From NCBI GenBank assembly GCA_033761835.1, contig JANRME010000350.1, positions 1-19,533 of the forward strand: DNA of 19,533 nt, written 5' to 3'. Below, piece after piece: positions 6,773-14,632 of this stretch. The position numbers and the translations under genes were made by a program. The notes below the pieces were generated by a model, which was not told the origin of the DNA, ran no database searches, and saw nothing but the letters and a program-made list of their open reading frames with translations. The DNA is from JADJNW01 sp033761835 (lineage in GTDB: Bacteria; Bacteroidota; Bacteroidia; Chitinophagales; Saprospiraceae). Within the stretch, counting starts at the first letter, position 1; the number at the start of each line of letters is the position of its first letter.

Positions 6773-9772
6773 TTGAAACACGTAAATAAAGCGTACTTAC
6801 TGCTGGCAATTATCGGCTTATCTGTTGCTTGTACTACTCAAAAGCGACGCGACGACCTGTCGCCTCTTGGCAAGCTTTACCACAATACGACCGCCAAGTA
6901 CAACGGCTATTTTAATGCCAATGAGATTATGATCGCCACTTTTGCGCAATTGGATTCGCAGTATCAGGACAATTACAATCAGATCCTGAGTATGTATCCT
7001 TACCTGGAAAATGAAAATCCGCAAGGAATATATCCGCAGATGGATACGGCGATCAAAAAAGTCTCAGTGGTCGTAAATTTGCATCGTCCCAGCCAGTGGA
7101 CCGATGATTGTTATTTGTTGGTGGGGCAAGCGCAGTTTTTAAAACAAGACTATGAATCTGCCGAGGCGACTTTCAAATATATGCTCAATGAATTCGATCC
7201 AAAAGTAGCAAAAAAACCAAGCGCCAAGGATCGCTCTAAAAACACCGCCAAAAGTGTAGCCGAAAAAAAAGCAGACTTAAAAGAAGCTCAGAAAGAGCGT
7301 GAATTAACTGCGAAGGAGAAAAAACGAGAGCAAAATCGGCTGCGAAAAGAACGCGAAAAACGGGCTAAGGAAATCAAAAAAGAACGCGCCCGCTACAGCA
7401 AAGCTGTAAAAAGAGCACGCAAGAAAGGGCTTCCGCCGCCCAAGCGCCCCGGTGCCTCTACTCAAAATACCGAAACCAAACCAGAAGAGCAACCCGCAGA
7501 GAAAACGCCGCCGCCTAATTCGGAAGGCGAAAAAAAAGATTCTAAAAAGAATAAAAAAGATAAAAAGGACGAAAAACCCGAAGAGCCAACAGAAGAAGCA
7601 GGACCGGAGAATTATTTTTTGAAGCATCGCCCCGTATATCAGGATGCTAAGCTCTGGTTGGCAAAAACCTTCATCGAGCGCGATAATTACGATGGCGCAC
7701 AACGCCTTATTACTCAGTTAAATGATGATCCCAATACACTTGACATCATCCGCCAAGATTTGATGGCGCTGCAAGCTTATCTGCTTTTGAAACAAAATCA
7801 AGATGAATTAGCCATTTCGCCTTTGGAGCAAGCCGTAGCAAGCGCTGACAAACGTACCGATAAAGCCCGTTATGCTTTTATCCTGGCGCAATTGCAACAG
7901 CAGGCTGGCAATAGTGATGCGGCTTATGCCAATTTTGAAAAGGTATTGAAATTGACCAACGATTATGAAATGGAGTTCAATGCCAAGATGAATATGGCGC
8001 AGAACGCTTGGGCGAGTGGCCGCGGTAGCGCCGAAGACGCCGTTGCCAACCTGAACCAAATGATTAAAGACGAGAAAAACACAGAATATAAAGACCAAAT
8101 TTATTATGCCCTTGCCAATATAGCCCTGAAGGCTGGCGACCGCACAACTGCTATTGAAAACTTGATTCTCTCCTTGGAAAATAGCAAGAATAATAATTCC
8201 CAAAAGTTAGAAAGCAGCCTCAAACTGGCGCAACTATATTATGAAGATGAGGATTTCGTACCCGCAAAACAATATTTCGACATCGCTTTGCAAGCCATGC
8301 CGGATACCGACAAGCGCTTCAAAGAGGTGGAACGATTGAGTAAAAACCTGACCGATATTGCCAAAAACCTTGAAATCATTGCCTTACAGGATAGTTTGTT
8401 GCGTATCGCCCAAATGAGCGAAGATGAAAAGAAGGAATTTGCGGCCAAGCTCAAAAAACAACTCGAAGAGCAGCGCGCTGCTGAACAGGCACAATTGGTG
8501 AATGAACAAGTAGGCAATAAGCAAGTAGCCGATTCTCGATCTATCAGTACGCCAGCATTGCAAAAGGAGAGTTCCTTCTTTGCATACAACGACCGCGCCT
8601 TAAAACAAGGTAAGCGTGATTTCCAGCGCAAATGGGGCAACCGTCCTTTGAGTGATAATTGGCGTCGTTCTACGCAACAGTCGGCATCATCTTTGGATGA
8701 AGGCGCAGCATCTGACACCGTTGCAACAGTGGCTTCCGTGAGTGATGAAGAAATTGAAAACTTTTTGAAAGGAGTACCCAAAACCGAGGCCGAACTTACG
8801 ATTGTTCATATCAAAATCCGTGAAGCGATGATGGCGTTGGGTAGATTGTATCGGGATCGCCTCCAAAACAACGAAAAATCTATCGAAATTCTGGAAGAAT
8901 TAAACCGACGCTACCCAGCAAGTAATGAAGAATTGGATTCCTGGTATTATTTATATCTGGCACATAAAGACTTAACTCAAAATGCAGAAGCCAAAACCTA
9001 CGCGGATAAAATTGTTGCCAAATATCCTAATTCGACCTACGCCAAAGTCATCCAGGACCCAAGTTATATCGTTGAGGTACAAAACGAAGAAAACAAAATT
9101 ATTAAATATTATAACGACGCTTATGCAGCTTTTGCAAGAGGGGAATATCAATATGCCTTCAGCCAAAGCAACGCGGCGCGAGAGAAATTCGGTGCTACAA
9201 ATCCCCTACAGCCAAAATTCGCCTTGCTCAGTGCCATGAGTACCGGCAATTTGAAAGGAAAAGATGCTTATGTTTCCGCATTGAATGAGGTGATTGCCAA
9301 ATATCCGAATACGGAAGAACAAAAATATGCACGGGAAGTACTGCGTTTGCTGGGTGCATCTACAGGAACCTTGCCAGGGCAGCAGAAGATTGAAACCGAT
9401 CAGTTTGAAGTACAAAATGACCAGGTGCATTCGGTCATCGTGGTGCTGGAAGATGTAGCCTCGTTGAATGATTGCCGGAATGCGGTGTCGGATTACAACA
9501 AAAAATACCATGATCCTGACAAACTGCGCGTGACGGATGTGATTTTGCCGAGTGGCGAAACCAAAACGCCGCTCATCGTGGTGCGCCGTTTCAAAAATAA
9601 AGATGATGCTTTAAAATATATCACCGGCATCGAAAAAAACGCGAAGGATTTTATTCCGTCGAAATTTACTTACGAGATTTATGCTATTTCGCAAACCAAT
9701 TATGGTAAGTTATTCGCTACGGTGAAGAGCGTAGAAGTATATAAGACGTTTTATGATGCGAATTACAAGTAA
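6773..9772 (+). CDS. porW: T9SS-associated TPR lipoprotein, PorW/SprE-like
   Basis: This lipoprotein has just under 1000 residues. From the TTG at 6773 it begins MKHVNKAYLLLAIIGLSVAC, a compact lipoprotein signal with the lipid-modified Cys at 20. A TTG at 6743 would add ten residues, and no ATG is available. The first mature segment (LYHNTTAKYNGYFNANE) and the end (ISQTNYGKLF, then VYKTFYDANYK) are typical of PorW/SprE, the lipoprotein that supports the type IX secretion motor. In between are many tetratricopeptide-like helical repeats, for example around DNYDGAQRLITQL, SPLEQAVASA and KSIEILEELNRRYP. A Lys/Glu/Arg-rich, Pro-containing segment at residues 146-278 interrupts the TPR region and is probably a coiled coil or disordered. 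A consensus promoter precedes the gene and a hairpin follows it, so it looks monocistronic. Confidence 0.85.
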   Translation: MKHVNKAYLLLAIIGLSVACTTQKRRDDLSPLGKLYHNTTAKYNGYFNANEIMIATFAQLDSQYQDNYNQILSMYPYLENENPQGIYPQMDTAIKKVSVVVNLHRPSQWTDDCYLLVGQAQFLKQDYESAEATFKYMLNEFDPKVAKKPSAKDRSKNTAKSVAEKKADLKEAQKERELTAKEKKREQNRLRKEREKRAKEIKKERARYSKAVKRARKKGLPPPKRPGASTQNTETKPEEQPAEKTPPPNSEGEKKDSKKNKKDKKDEKPEEPTEEAGPENYFLKHRPVYQDAKLWLAKTFIERDNYDGAQRLITQLNDDPNTLDIIRQDLMALQAYLLLKQNQDELAISPLEQAVASADKRTDKARYAFILAQLQQQAGNSDAAYANFEKVLKLTNDYEMEFNAKMNMAQNAWASGRGSAEDAVANLNQMIKDEKNTEYKDQIYYALANIALKAGDRTTAIENLILSLENSKNNNSQKLESSLKLAQLYYEDEDFVPAKQYFDIALQAMPDTDKRFKEVERLSKNLTDIAKNLEIIALQDSLLRIAQMSEDEKKEFAAKLKKQLEEQRAAEQAQLVNEQVGNKQVADSRSISTPALQKESSFFAYNDRALKQGKRDFQRKWGNRPLSDNWRRSTQQSASSLDEGAASDTVATVASVSDEEIENFLKGVPKTEAELTIVHIKIREAMMALGRLYRDRLQNNEKSIEILEELNRRYPASNEELDSWYYLYLAHKDLTQNAEAKTYADKIVAKYPNSTYAKVIQDPSYIVEVQNEENKIIKYYNDAYAAFARGEYQYAFSQSNAAREKFGATNPLQPKFALLSAMSTGNLKGKDAYVSALNEVIAKYPNTEEQKYAREVLRLLGASTGTLPGQQKIETDQFEVQNDQVHSVIVVLEDVASLNDCRNAVSDYNKKYHDPDKLRVTDVILPSGETKTPLIVVRRFKNKDDALKYITGIEKNAKDFIPSKFTYEIYAISQTNYGKLFATVKSVEVYKTFYDANYK

Positions 9773-9777
9773 ATTAG

Positions 9778-9832
9778 AATTGCGGAACGAGGGATGAAGT
9801 TTGATGAATCCAACAACCCTCATTCCGCAATT
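9778..9832. terminator. Bidirectional stem-loop between convergent genes
   Basis: Two 16-nt arms (9778-9793 and 9817-9832) pair except at one position, around a 23-nt loop. That position is G-U in the minus-strand transcript but C-A in the plus-strand one. The arm ends AATTGCGG/CCGCAATT give only short T-runs. The hairpin ends at the stop codon of the TsaC-like gene. A shared terminator is the simplest reading. Confidence 0.65.
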
Positions 9833-10430
9833 ATTCTCTCAGGAAAATCAATTCATCTCTTTTCGACAATTTTACCATCACCGCTGGTTCGTTAGTAGAT
9901 TTTTCATTCTGGCGATATTTTACTACAAAATCCACGCCCTCAATAATTTCTGAGCTAATCGCACCAAAATTGATCGGAAAGGTCAAATCTCCTACGCTGG
10001 CAAAGGAGGCCAAAAGAGGCTTGCCATGCTCGGCAATGAGTGAGCGGCAAAACTCATCCTGAACCAAACGGATCGCGGCCGCACCGTCGGGGAAAGTAGC
10101 ATTAGAAGGCAGGTTGCGCGGCCGATCAAATACCACCGTAAGCGGTCGCATATGGTAGAGTAATAAAGTTTCTATTTTAGGGTGTAAATGTTCTACATAA
10201 TCCTTGAGCATTTGAATAGAATCAACCAAAATTTCAAAGCTTCTGGCGGTAGTTCTCTGTTTAATATTGTGTACTTTCTCTACAGCCTGGGGGTTTGTCG
10301 CGTCGCATCCGATACTCCAGATGGTATCAGTCGGATAAAGAATGACTCCGCCGTTCCGTAAGATCGCCAAAGCCCCCTTGATATCGTACTCCTGCACCAT
10401 ACGAATCTTTTCGTTTGTATAGGTCGTCAT
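9831..10430 (-). CDS. TsaC/Sua5/YwlC family protein with altered active-site motif
   Basis: The protein has 199 residues and the YrdC-like fold. GGVILYPTDTIWSIGCDATN at residues 27-46, the KQR at 57-59 and AIRLVQDEFCRSLI at 119-132 align with threonylcarbamoyl-AMP synthases, which make the intermediate for the t6A modification of tRNA. However, the usual STSANISG nucleotide/threonine-binding segment reads ASFASVGD at 141-148, so the SxN pair is lost, and the first motif has Ser39 where Gly is usual. The family is clear; the activity is doubtful. It may be a divergent paralogue or a decaying copy, with an intact tsaC elsewhere. The ATG at 10430 is the first in frame after a stop. No partner gene shares its strand. 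Confidence 0.8.
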   Translation of the reverse strand: MTTYTNEKIRMVQEYDIKGALAILRNGGVILYPTDTIWSIGCDATNPQAVEKVHNIKQRTTARSFEILVDSIQMLKDYVEHLHPKIETLLLYHMRPLTVVFDRPRNLPSNATFPDGAAAIRLVQDEFCRSLIAEHGKPLLASFASVGDLTFPINFGAISSEIIEGVDFVVKYRQNEKSTNEPAVMVKLSKRDELIFLRE

Positions 10431-10816
10431 AAATCCGAGATTTAACTTGGTAGTCGTTTACACAGTACAATTGGTCGAGGTATCGGGTTGCACGATTCAT
10501 TGTCAGCGCATGGAAATTTCCACGACTGTCAGCCATTGTACGAACCCTTATTAAATTAATGATAAATTGCCTCATCTAAAATAACAAAGTTTATTTTGGG
10601 GGTATTTAAAAAGAACGAAAGCCCCTGACAAACTATTTTCTCGGCAATCATATTGTTTGAAAGCCTTAATAAACTTGAGTAACGCAGTCTAACATCGGAA
10701 TATTATGGGGCTATTATTTTTTTTGTACGCTTACTATCAGAAGCGACAAAATAAAGCATCTATTTAAATGCGTTTACAAAAGATTGAAAGATATTCACAC
10801 CGACAACTACACGGAA
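10431..10816. other. Intergenic region without a convincing gene
   Basis: This is the divergent upstream region of the TsaC-like gene and the PKD gene. I see no clean TAnnTTTG element, no tRNA and no strong hairpin; a 7-bp AT stem around 10580-10600 is too weak to call. An 82-codon frame on the minus strand (10327-10575) overlaps the TsaC-like gene and has no recognisable content. Confidence 0.5.
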
Positions 10817-13090
10817 ATGATGCAACAAACGAACTGTCTGAAGCTTGCAGGCATACTATTGGGAATTATTTTTTCTTTTTATGCGGAGGCTCGTCATATC
10901 ATCGGAGGGGTGATCACTTATGAGTGTAAAGGAAATGGTAGATATGATTTTGAATTAAAAATGTATCGGGATTGCTTTTGTACTAATTGCGCCAATTTTG
11001 ACCCGGAGGCGTTCATCGCTGTTTATGAATGTAACGGCGGTGCTTGTAATAATTTAAATCAGAATGGTTTTGTACAAAGGATGAATGTTCGACTCGGCAC
11101 CATTCGGCAAATCAATGCGCCGGACTATCCCTGCCTGATTCCGCCCAATGTTTGCGTGGAAGAAGCCACTTATAATTTCACATTAAACTTGCCCGTATCC
11201 ACCAAAAGCTATCATATTTCTTACCAGCGCTGCTGCCGTAATATTACGATCAACAATATTATTAATCCGCAAGGTTCTGGCGCAACTTATACCATTGAAA
11301 TTACGCCCGAAGCGCAGCAAGCTTGTAATAGCAGTCCAAAATTCAATGATTTTCCACCGATTGTGGTTTGCGCAGGCGCTAATTTAGAATATGACCACTC
11401 CGCCACCGATCCTGATGGCGATCAGTTAGTGTATGAGTTTTGCACGCCTTTGCTGGGTGGTGGTCCCATCACTGATGATCCTTTGTTGTTCTCTTCCTGC
11501 GCAGGTGCTTATCCAAATCCAGCCTGTCCGCCGCCTTATGATTTTGTCACCTTCCTAGCTCCAAATTACACACCGGGTGCGCCTTTGGGTTTTTCAAAGA
11601 ATACGGGGCAAAGCGTGATTAAAATTGATCCTAATACTGGACTGATAACTGGCATACCCGAAGTGCAAGGGCAGTTTGTCGTAGGCGTATGCGTGTCAGA
11701 ATATAGGAATGGCGTGCTGTTAAGCAAAGTTTTTCGAGATTTTCAGTTCAATGTAGCCAGTTGCGATCCGCAGGTTTTTGCCAAAGTAAAAGCCGATGAG
11801 GTGATTGACGGACAACAGTATTTTATCAATTCCTGTGGTATCACAGATGTTACCATTCAAAATGAGAGTTTTTTGCAACAGTTTATAAAGACTTTTGAAT
11901 GGCGATTTACTATTAATAATCAAGTACAAACATATAATCAATGGAGTCCAACTGTAACCTTTCCCGGTGAAGGTAATTACATTGGGCAATTATTACTAAA
12001 TCCTGGTACGGACTGTGGTGATACGGCTACGGTTTTCGTGAATGTTTTCCCCTCAATTGATGCCGATTTTGAATTTGACTATGATACCTGTGTGGCCGGC
12101 CCTACACAATTTATGGACCTAAGTGTAACTGGTAGTGGTCAGATAATAAATTGGAGTTGGCAATTTGGTGATGGCGATAGCTCTAATATTAAAAATCCCA
12201 ATCATATTTATAAAATTCCTGGCGATATTCCAGTTTCGCTTACGGTGACTGATAAAAATAAATGCAAAGACACAGAAATTAAGATAATCCCTTATTTCCC
12301 CGTGCCGGCGCTGTTGGTCATTGCACCCAGTGAATTCTTGGGCTGCGTACCTGCCAACATCTTTTTTAATAACCTTTCCTACCCCATTGATGAGACTTAT
12401 GATATTAACTGGGATTTTGGTGATGGTGGCTCCAGCGGCGACATCAGTCCAACCCATATTTATGAAAATTCTGGCACTTTCACTGTTTCGGTAGATATTA
12501 CTTCCCCGATTGGCTGTACAACGGATACTACTTTCAATAATCTGATCACTGTGCTGCCTTCACCCGAAGCCAATTTTAGATTTGCGCCCGCACAACCTAG
12601 CAATATTGAACCAACGGTATATTTCACCGATTTGTCGCAAAGAGCCATTCGATGGTTTTGGGATTTTGGCAATGGTGCAACTTCTACGCAACAAAATCCT
12701 TCTTACACTTACCGCGACACCGGCGTTTACGAGGTTAAACAAATTGTAACGCACCCAAGTGGCTGCATGGATACGCTGATTCAAATTCTTGATGTGCGTC
12801 CGGAGGTGCGTTATCACCTACCTAATGCCTTTACCCCAAACGGCGACGCACTCAACGATACTTATTTTGGAGTAGGTATCATGGAGGGCGCGACTAATTT
12901 TCAAATGGCGATTTGGAATCGTTGGGGTGAAATGATTTTTGAATCGAGCGACCCAAATGAAGGTTGGAATGGTCGAAAATTCAATACCGGCGTGGATGCG
13001 CCGAATGGCGTGTACGTTGTGATTGTCACTTTCCGAGGGCCACGAGGAGAGCCTTTTGAGTTTAAAACCTTTGCAACCCTGATTCGATAA
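10817..13090 (+). CDS. Secreted PKD-repeat protein with T9SS type B (gliding-motility) C-terminal sorting domain
   Basis: From the double ATG at 10817/10820 this is a 757-residue protein with a signal peptide ending near FYAEA, then RHIIGG. The N-terminal part of about 300 residues is Cys-rich (CFCTNC, RCCRNI), as in other Bacteroidota gliding-motility-associated adhesins. Then come at least three PKD-like Ig-fold domains with WSWQFGDGDS, WDFGDGGSS and WFWDFGNGA, each followed by an H/Y-I/T-Y segment (about 12060-12795). The last 90 or so residues (LPNAFTPNGDALNDTY to the end) match the CHU_C/TIGR04131 sorting domain, which directs export by the type IX system and surface attachment or release. 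A frame from the TTG at 10784 is longer but adds no signal-like sequence. The cell-surface or adhesive role is inferred from the domains. Confidence 0.88.
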   Translation: MMQQTNCLKLAGILLGIIFSFYAEARHIIGGVITYECKGNGRYDFELKMYRDCFCTNCANFDPEAFIAVYECNGGACNNLNQNGFVQRMNVRLGTIRQINAPDYPCLIPPNVCVEEATYNFTLNLPVSTKSYHISYQRCCRNITINNIINPQGSGATYTIEITPEAQQACNSSPKFNDFPPIVVCAGANLEYDHSATDPDGDQLVYEFCTPLLGGGPITDDPLLFSSCAGAYPNPACPPPYDFVTFLAPNYTPGAPLGFSKNTGQSVIKIDPNTGLITGIPEVQGQFVVGVCVSEYRNGVLLSKVFRDFQFNVASCDPQVFAKVKADEVIDGQQYFINSCGITDVTIQNESFLQQFIKTFEWRFTINNQVQTYNQWSPTVTFPGEGNYIGQLLLNPGTDCGDTATVFVNVFPSIDADFEFDYDTCVAGPTQFMDLSVTGSGQIINWSWQFGDGDSSNIKNPNHIYKIPGDIPVSLTVTDKNKCKDTEIKIIPYFPVPALLVIAPSEFLGCVPANIFFNNLSYPIDETYDINWDFGDGGSSGDISPTHIYENSGTFTVSVDITSPIGCTTDTTFNNLITVLPSPEANFRFAPAQPSNIEPTVYFTDLSQRAIRWFWDFGNGATSTQQNPSYTYRDTGVYEVKQIVTHPSGCMDTLIQILDVRPEVRYHLPNAFTPNGDALNDTYFGVGIMEGATNFQMAIWNRWGEMIFESSDPNEGWNGRKFNTGVDAPNGVYVVIVTFRGPRGEPFEFKTFATLIR

Positions 13091-13215
13091 AGCTATGGAT
13101 GCTATTGTGAATATATCAATAACCAAATCTTTTGCCAGTTGCTAAATTTCTAGCTTTCGATAGCTCATTTTATTACTTTTTAAATTAGATGCACCACTTC
13201 ATTTAGAATTATAAA

Positions 13216-13260
13216 ATCAATAATATCAAATAGATCAACAGAATCAATAGTATCAATAAA
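13216..13260. repeat. Five-unit 9-bp degenerate tandem repeat
   Basis: ATCAA occurs at 13216, 13225, 13234, 13243 and 13252, an exact period of 9, with A/T/G-rich variable tails. It lies in the 362-bp gap between the PKD gene and rplS, just upstream of the rplS promoter. No coding function is apparent. Confidence 0.7.
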
Positions 13261-13276
13261 TTGAACTAAAAAAGAT

Positions 13277-13306
13277 TTTGAAATCTCACAAAAAGCTGTA
13301 CCTTTG
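13277..13306 (+). promoter_or_regulatory. Bacteroidota-type promoter for rplS
   Basis: TTTG at 13277-13280 and TACCTTTG at 13299-13306 fit the -33/-7 consensus with an 18-bp spacer. The GCATCCGC that follows looks like a typical start region. The leader to the rplS ATG would be about 140 nt. Confidence 0.65.
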
Positions 13307-13327
13307 CATCCGCTAAATTTAAAGATG

Positions 13328-13411
13328 TTAGGTGTTAGACTTTAGGGCCAGTTTCTTTGCACTTGGTCGTATATTCATTCGATCTCTAGGTCACTTAGTC
13401 TCCAAGTCTCC
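13328..13411. repeat. Degenerate short repeats inside the rplS leader
   Basis: TTAG recurs at 13328, 13335 and 13342. Octamer units ending in GTC follow at 13390-13392, 13398-13400 and 13406-13408, an exact period of 8. TCACTTAGTC (13391-13400) and CCAAGTCTC (13402-13410) are identical to stretches at 3895-3904 and 3940-3948. I do not see a clear ribosomal-protein-binding fold in the leader by eye. Confidence 0.6.
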
Positions 13412-13452
13412 ACACTAACCGCTCTTAACAGACTATTCAAACTTTCAAAGCA

Positions 13453-13812
13453 ATGGACGCTATTAAATACGTACACGAACAATTGACGCCCAAGCGCGAG
13501 TTTCCTGATTTCCGTTCCGGCGACAATATCGTGGTGAAATACAAAATTATCGAGGGTGATAAAGAGCGGGAGCAAGCTTTCCGGGGTGATGTGATTCAGA
13601 TCAGCGGCGAAGGTCCTACCAAAACATTCACCGTTCGCAAAATTTCCAATGGTGTCGGTGTGGAGCGCATTTTCCCATTTGCAACACCAACGATCGTGAG
13701 CATCGAAGTAACTAAACGCGGTAAAGTGCGTCAGTCGCGCCTGTTCTACTTGCGCAATTTGGTAGGTAAAAAAGCGCGCATCAAAGAACGCAAGTTTATC
13801 AAAGAAGACTAA
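13453..13812 (+). CDS. rplS: Large ribosomal subunit protein bL19
   Basis: This 119-residue protein has the full L19 fold: an N-terminal FRSGDNIVVKYKI strand region, REQAFRGDVIQISGEG, FTVRKISNGVGVERIFP and the family signature KVRQSRLFYLRNLVGKKARIKE near the end. L19 sits at the 30S-50S interface. Its length is normal for the family. In many bacteria rplS follows rpsP, rimM and trmD; here it stands alone, with its own promoter, a leader of about 140 nt and a strong terminator. The ATG at 13453 gives the expected N-terminus. Confidence 0.97.
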   Translation: MDAIKYVHEQLTPKREFPDFRSGDNIVVKYKIIEGDKEREQAFRGDVIQISGEGPTKTFTVRKISNGVGVERIFPFATPTIVSIEVTKRGKVRQSRLFYLRNLVGKKARIKERKFIKED

Positions 13813-13835
13813 TAAAGTTTTTATGAAAACCCCTG

Positions 13836-13875
13836 TCCGGGCAATGGCAATAAGCTGTTTCCCGGATTTTTTTTT
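13836..13875 (+). terminator. Rho-independent terminator of rplS
   Basis: TCCGGG (13836-13841) pairs with CCCGGA (13861-13866). Inside, AATGGC and GCTGTT can extend the stem with G-U pairs around an AATAA loop, after one mismatch. Nine T residues follow directly (13867-13875). It lies 24 bases after the rplS stop. Confidence 0.92.
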
Positions 13876-13903
13876 CTGACTCGGCAATTTCTCTAAAAAT
13901 TCA

Positions 13904-13911
13904 TAGTTTTG
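13904..13911 (+). promoter_or_regulatory. -7 promoter element upstream of the ECF sigma gene
   Basis: TAGTTTTG matches TAnnTTTG exactly, about 64 bases before the sigma-factor ATG. No clear TTTG is found 19-21 bp upstream. Housekeeping transcription of the sigma gene from here is possible but unproven. Confidence 0.4.
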
Positions 13912-13974
13912 GTCGAAACAGCAAGTTTCAATTAAAACCTTATCTTTATCCTCGCACTGGCAATTGAAACCCTG

Positions 13975-14532
13975 ATGTCGAACGAAAAATTTGATGATGT
14001 ATTCCTCAAATTGCAAGCCGGAGATCGCTCGGCGCTGCGCGTGTTGTTTCATCAGCACCACCCGATGGTATGCAGCGTTATTCATCGTTTTATTCAGGAT
14101 CATGGCACTGTAGAAGACCTCGCCCAAGAAGTTTTCGTTCGTTTTTGGGAAAAACGTGAACAAATCCAGATCAATTCTTCTTTACAAGCTTATCTGCGCC
14201 GCATGGCAATCAACGAAGCGCTTGGTTACTTGCGTCGCAACAAGCATTTGCATGATGAAGAAGTGACCCCACAATTAGCGGATTCCAACTACGATGGCAG
14301 CGCCGAAGAACATTATTTGCATAACGAACTGGAACATAGCATCCGCGCTGCAATTGACACATTGCCACCCAAATGCCGCACGGTGTTTCAATTGAGTCGC
14401 TTCGAGGAGATGACGTATCAGGAGATTGCCGACCAGATGGGTATTTCGATCAAAACCGTTGAAAATCAGATGGGTAAGGCCTTGCGAATTTTAAGGGAAA
14501 AGCTAAAAGGATATTTGAGTATATTCCTGTGA
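13975..14532 (+). CDS. ECF-type RNA polymerase sigma factor (Bacteroidota FecI-like family)
   Basis: This 185-residue sigma-70 family protein contains only regions 2 and 4. Region 2 spans about residues 22-88, with VEDLAQEVFVRFWEKR at 46-61 and AYLRRMAINEALGYLRR at 72-88. Region 4 spans about 120-178, with LPPKCRTVFQLSRFEEMTYQEIADQMG and a helix-turn-helix ending in VENQMGKALRILREKL, the -35 recognition unit. This matches the TIGR02985 group, usually paired with a FecR anti-sigma factor, as here (gap about 100 bp). It probably directs transcription of the downstream STN-domain gene and perhaps distant targets. The ATG at 13975 follows the rplS terminator by about 100 bp, so this begins a new transcription unit. 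Confidence 0.93.
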   Translation: MSNEKFDDVFLKLQAGDRSALRVLFHQHHPMVCSVIHRFIQDHGTVEDLAQEVFVRFWEKREQIQINSSLQAYLRRMAINEALGYLRRNKHLHDEEVTPQLADSNYDGSAEEHYLHNELEHSIRAAIDTLPPKCRTVFQLSRFEEMTYQEIADQMGISIKTVENQMGKALRILREKLKGYLSIFL

Positions 14533-14632
14533 TTGGTATAGAAATCAAGGATTGTTAAAAAAGTTATTTTTTTCAAAAAATAATCATTCTAAATAGGGGG
14601 TAAAAATTTTATTTGCATCCTTCTATTTGGAA

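Noticed and set aside
10327..10575. 82-codon minus-strand frame upstream of the TsaC-like gene
   Set aside because: It overlaps the TsaC-like gene by about 100 bases in another frame, and its translation has no recognisable domain or signal.
13823..13879. 18-codon plus-strand ORF after rplS
   Set aside because: It runs through the rplS terminator stem and T-run, which explains the sequence better.
13375..14163. 262-codon minus-strand frame across rplS and the sigma gene
   Set aside because: It is antisense to two well-identified genes and to the rplS terminator; its translation has no family features.
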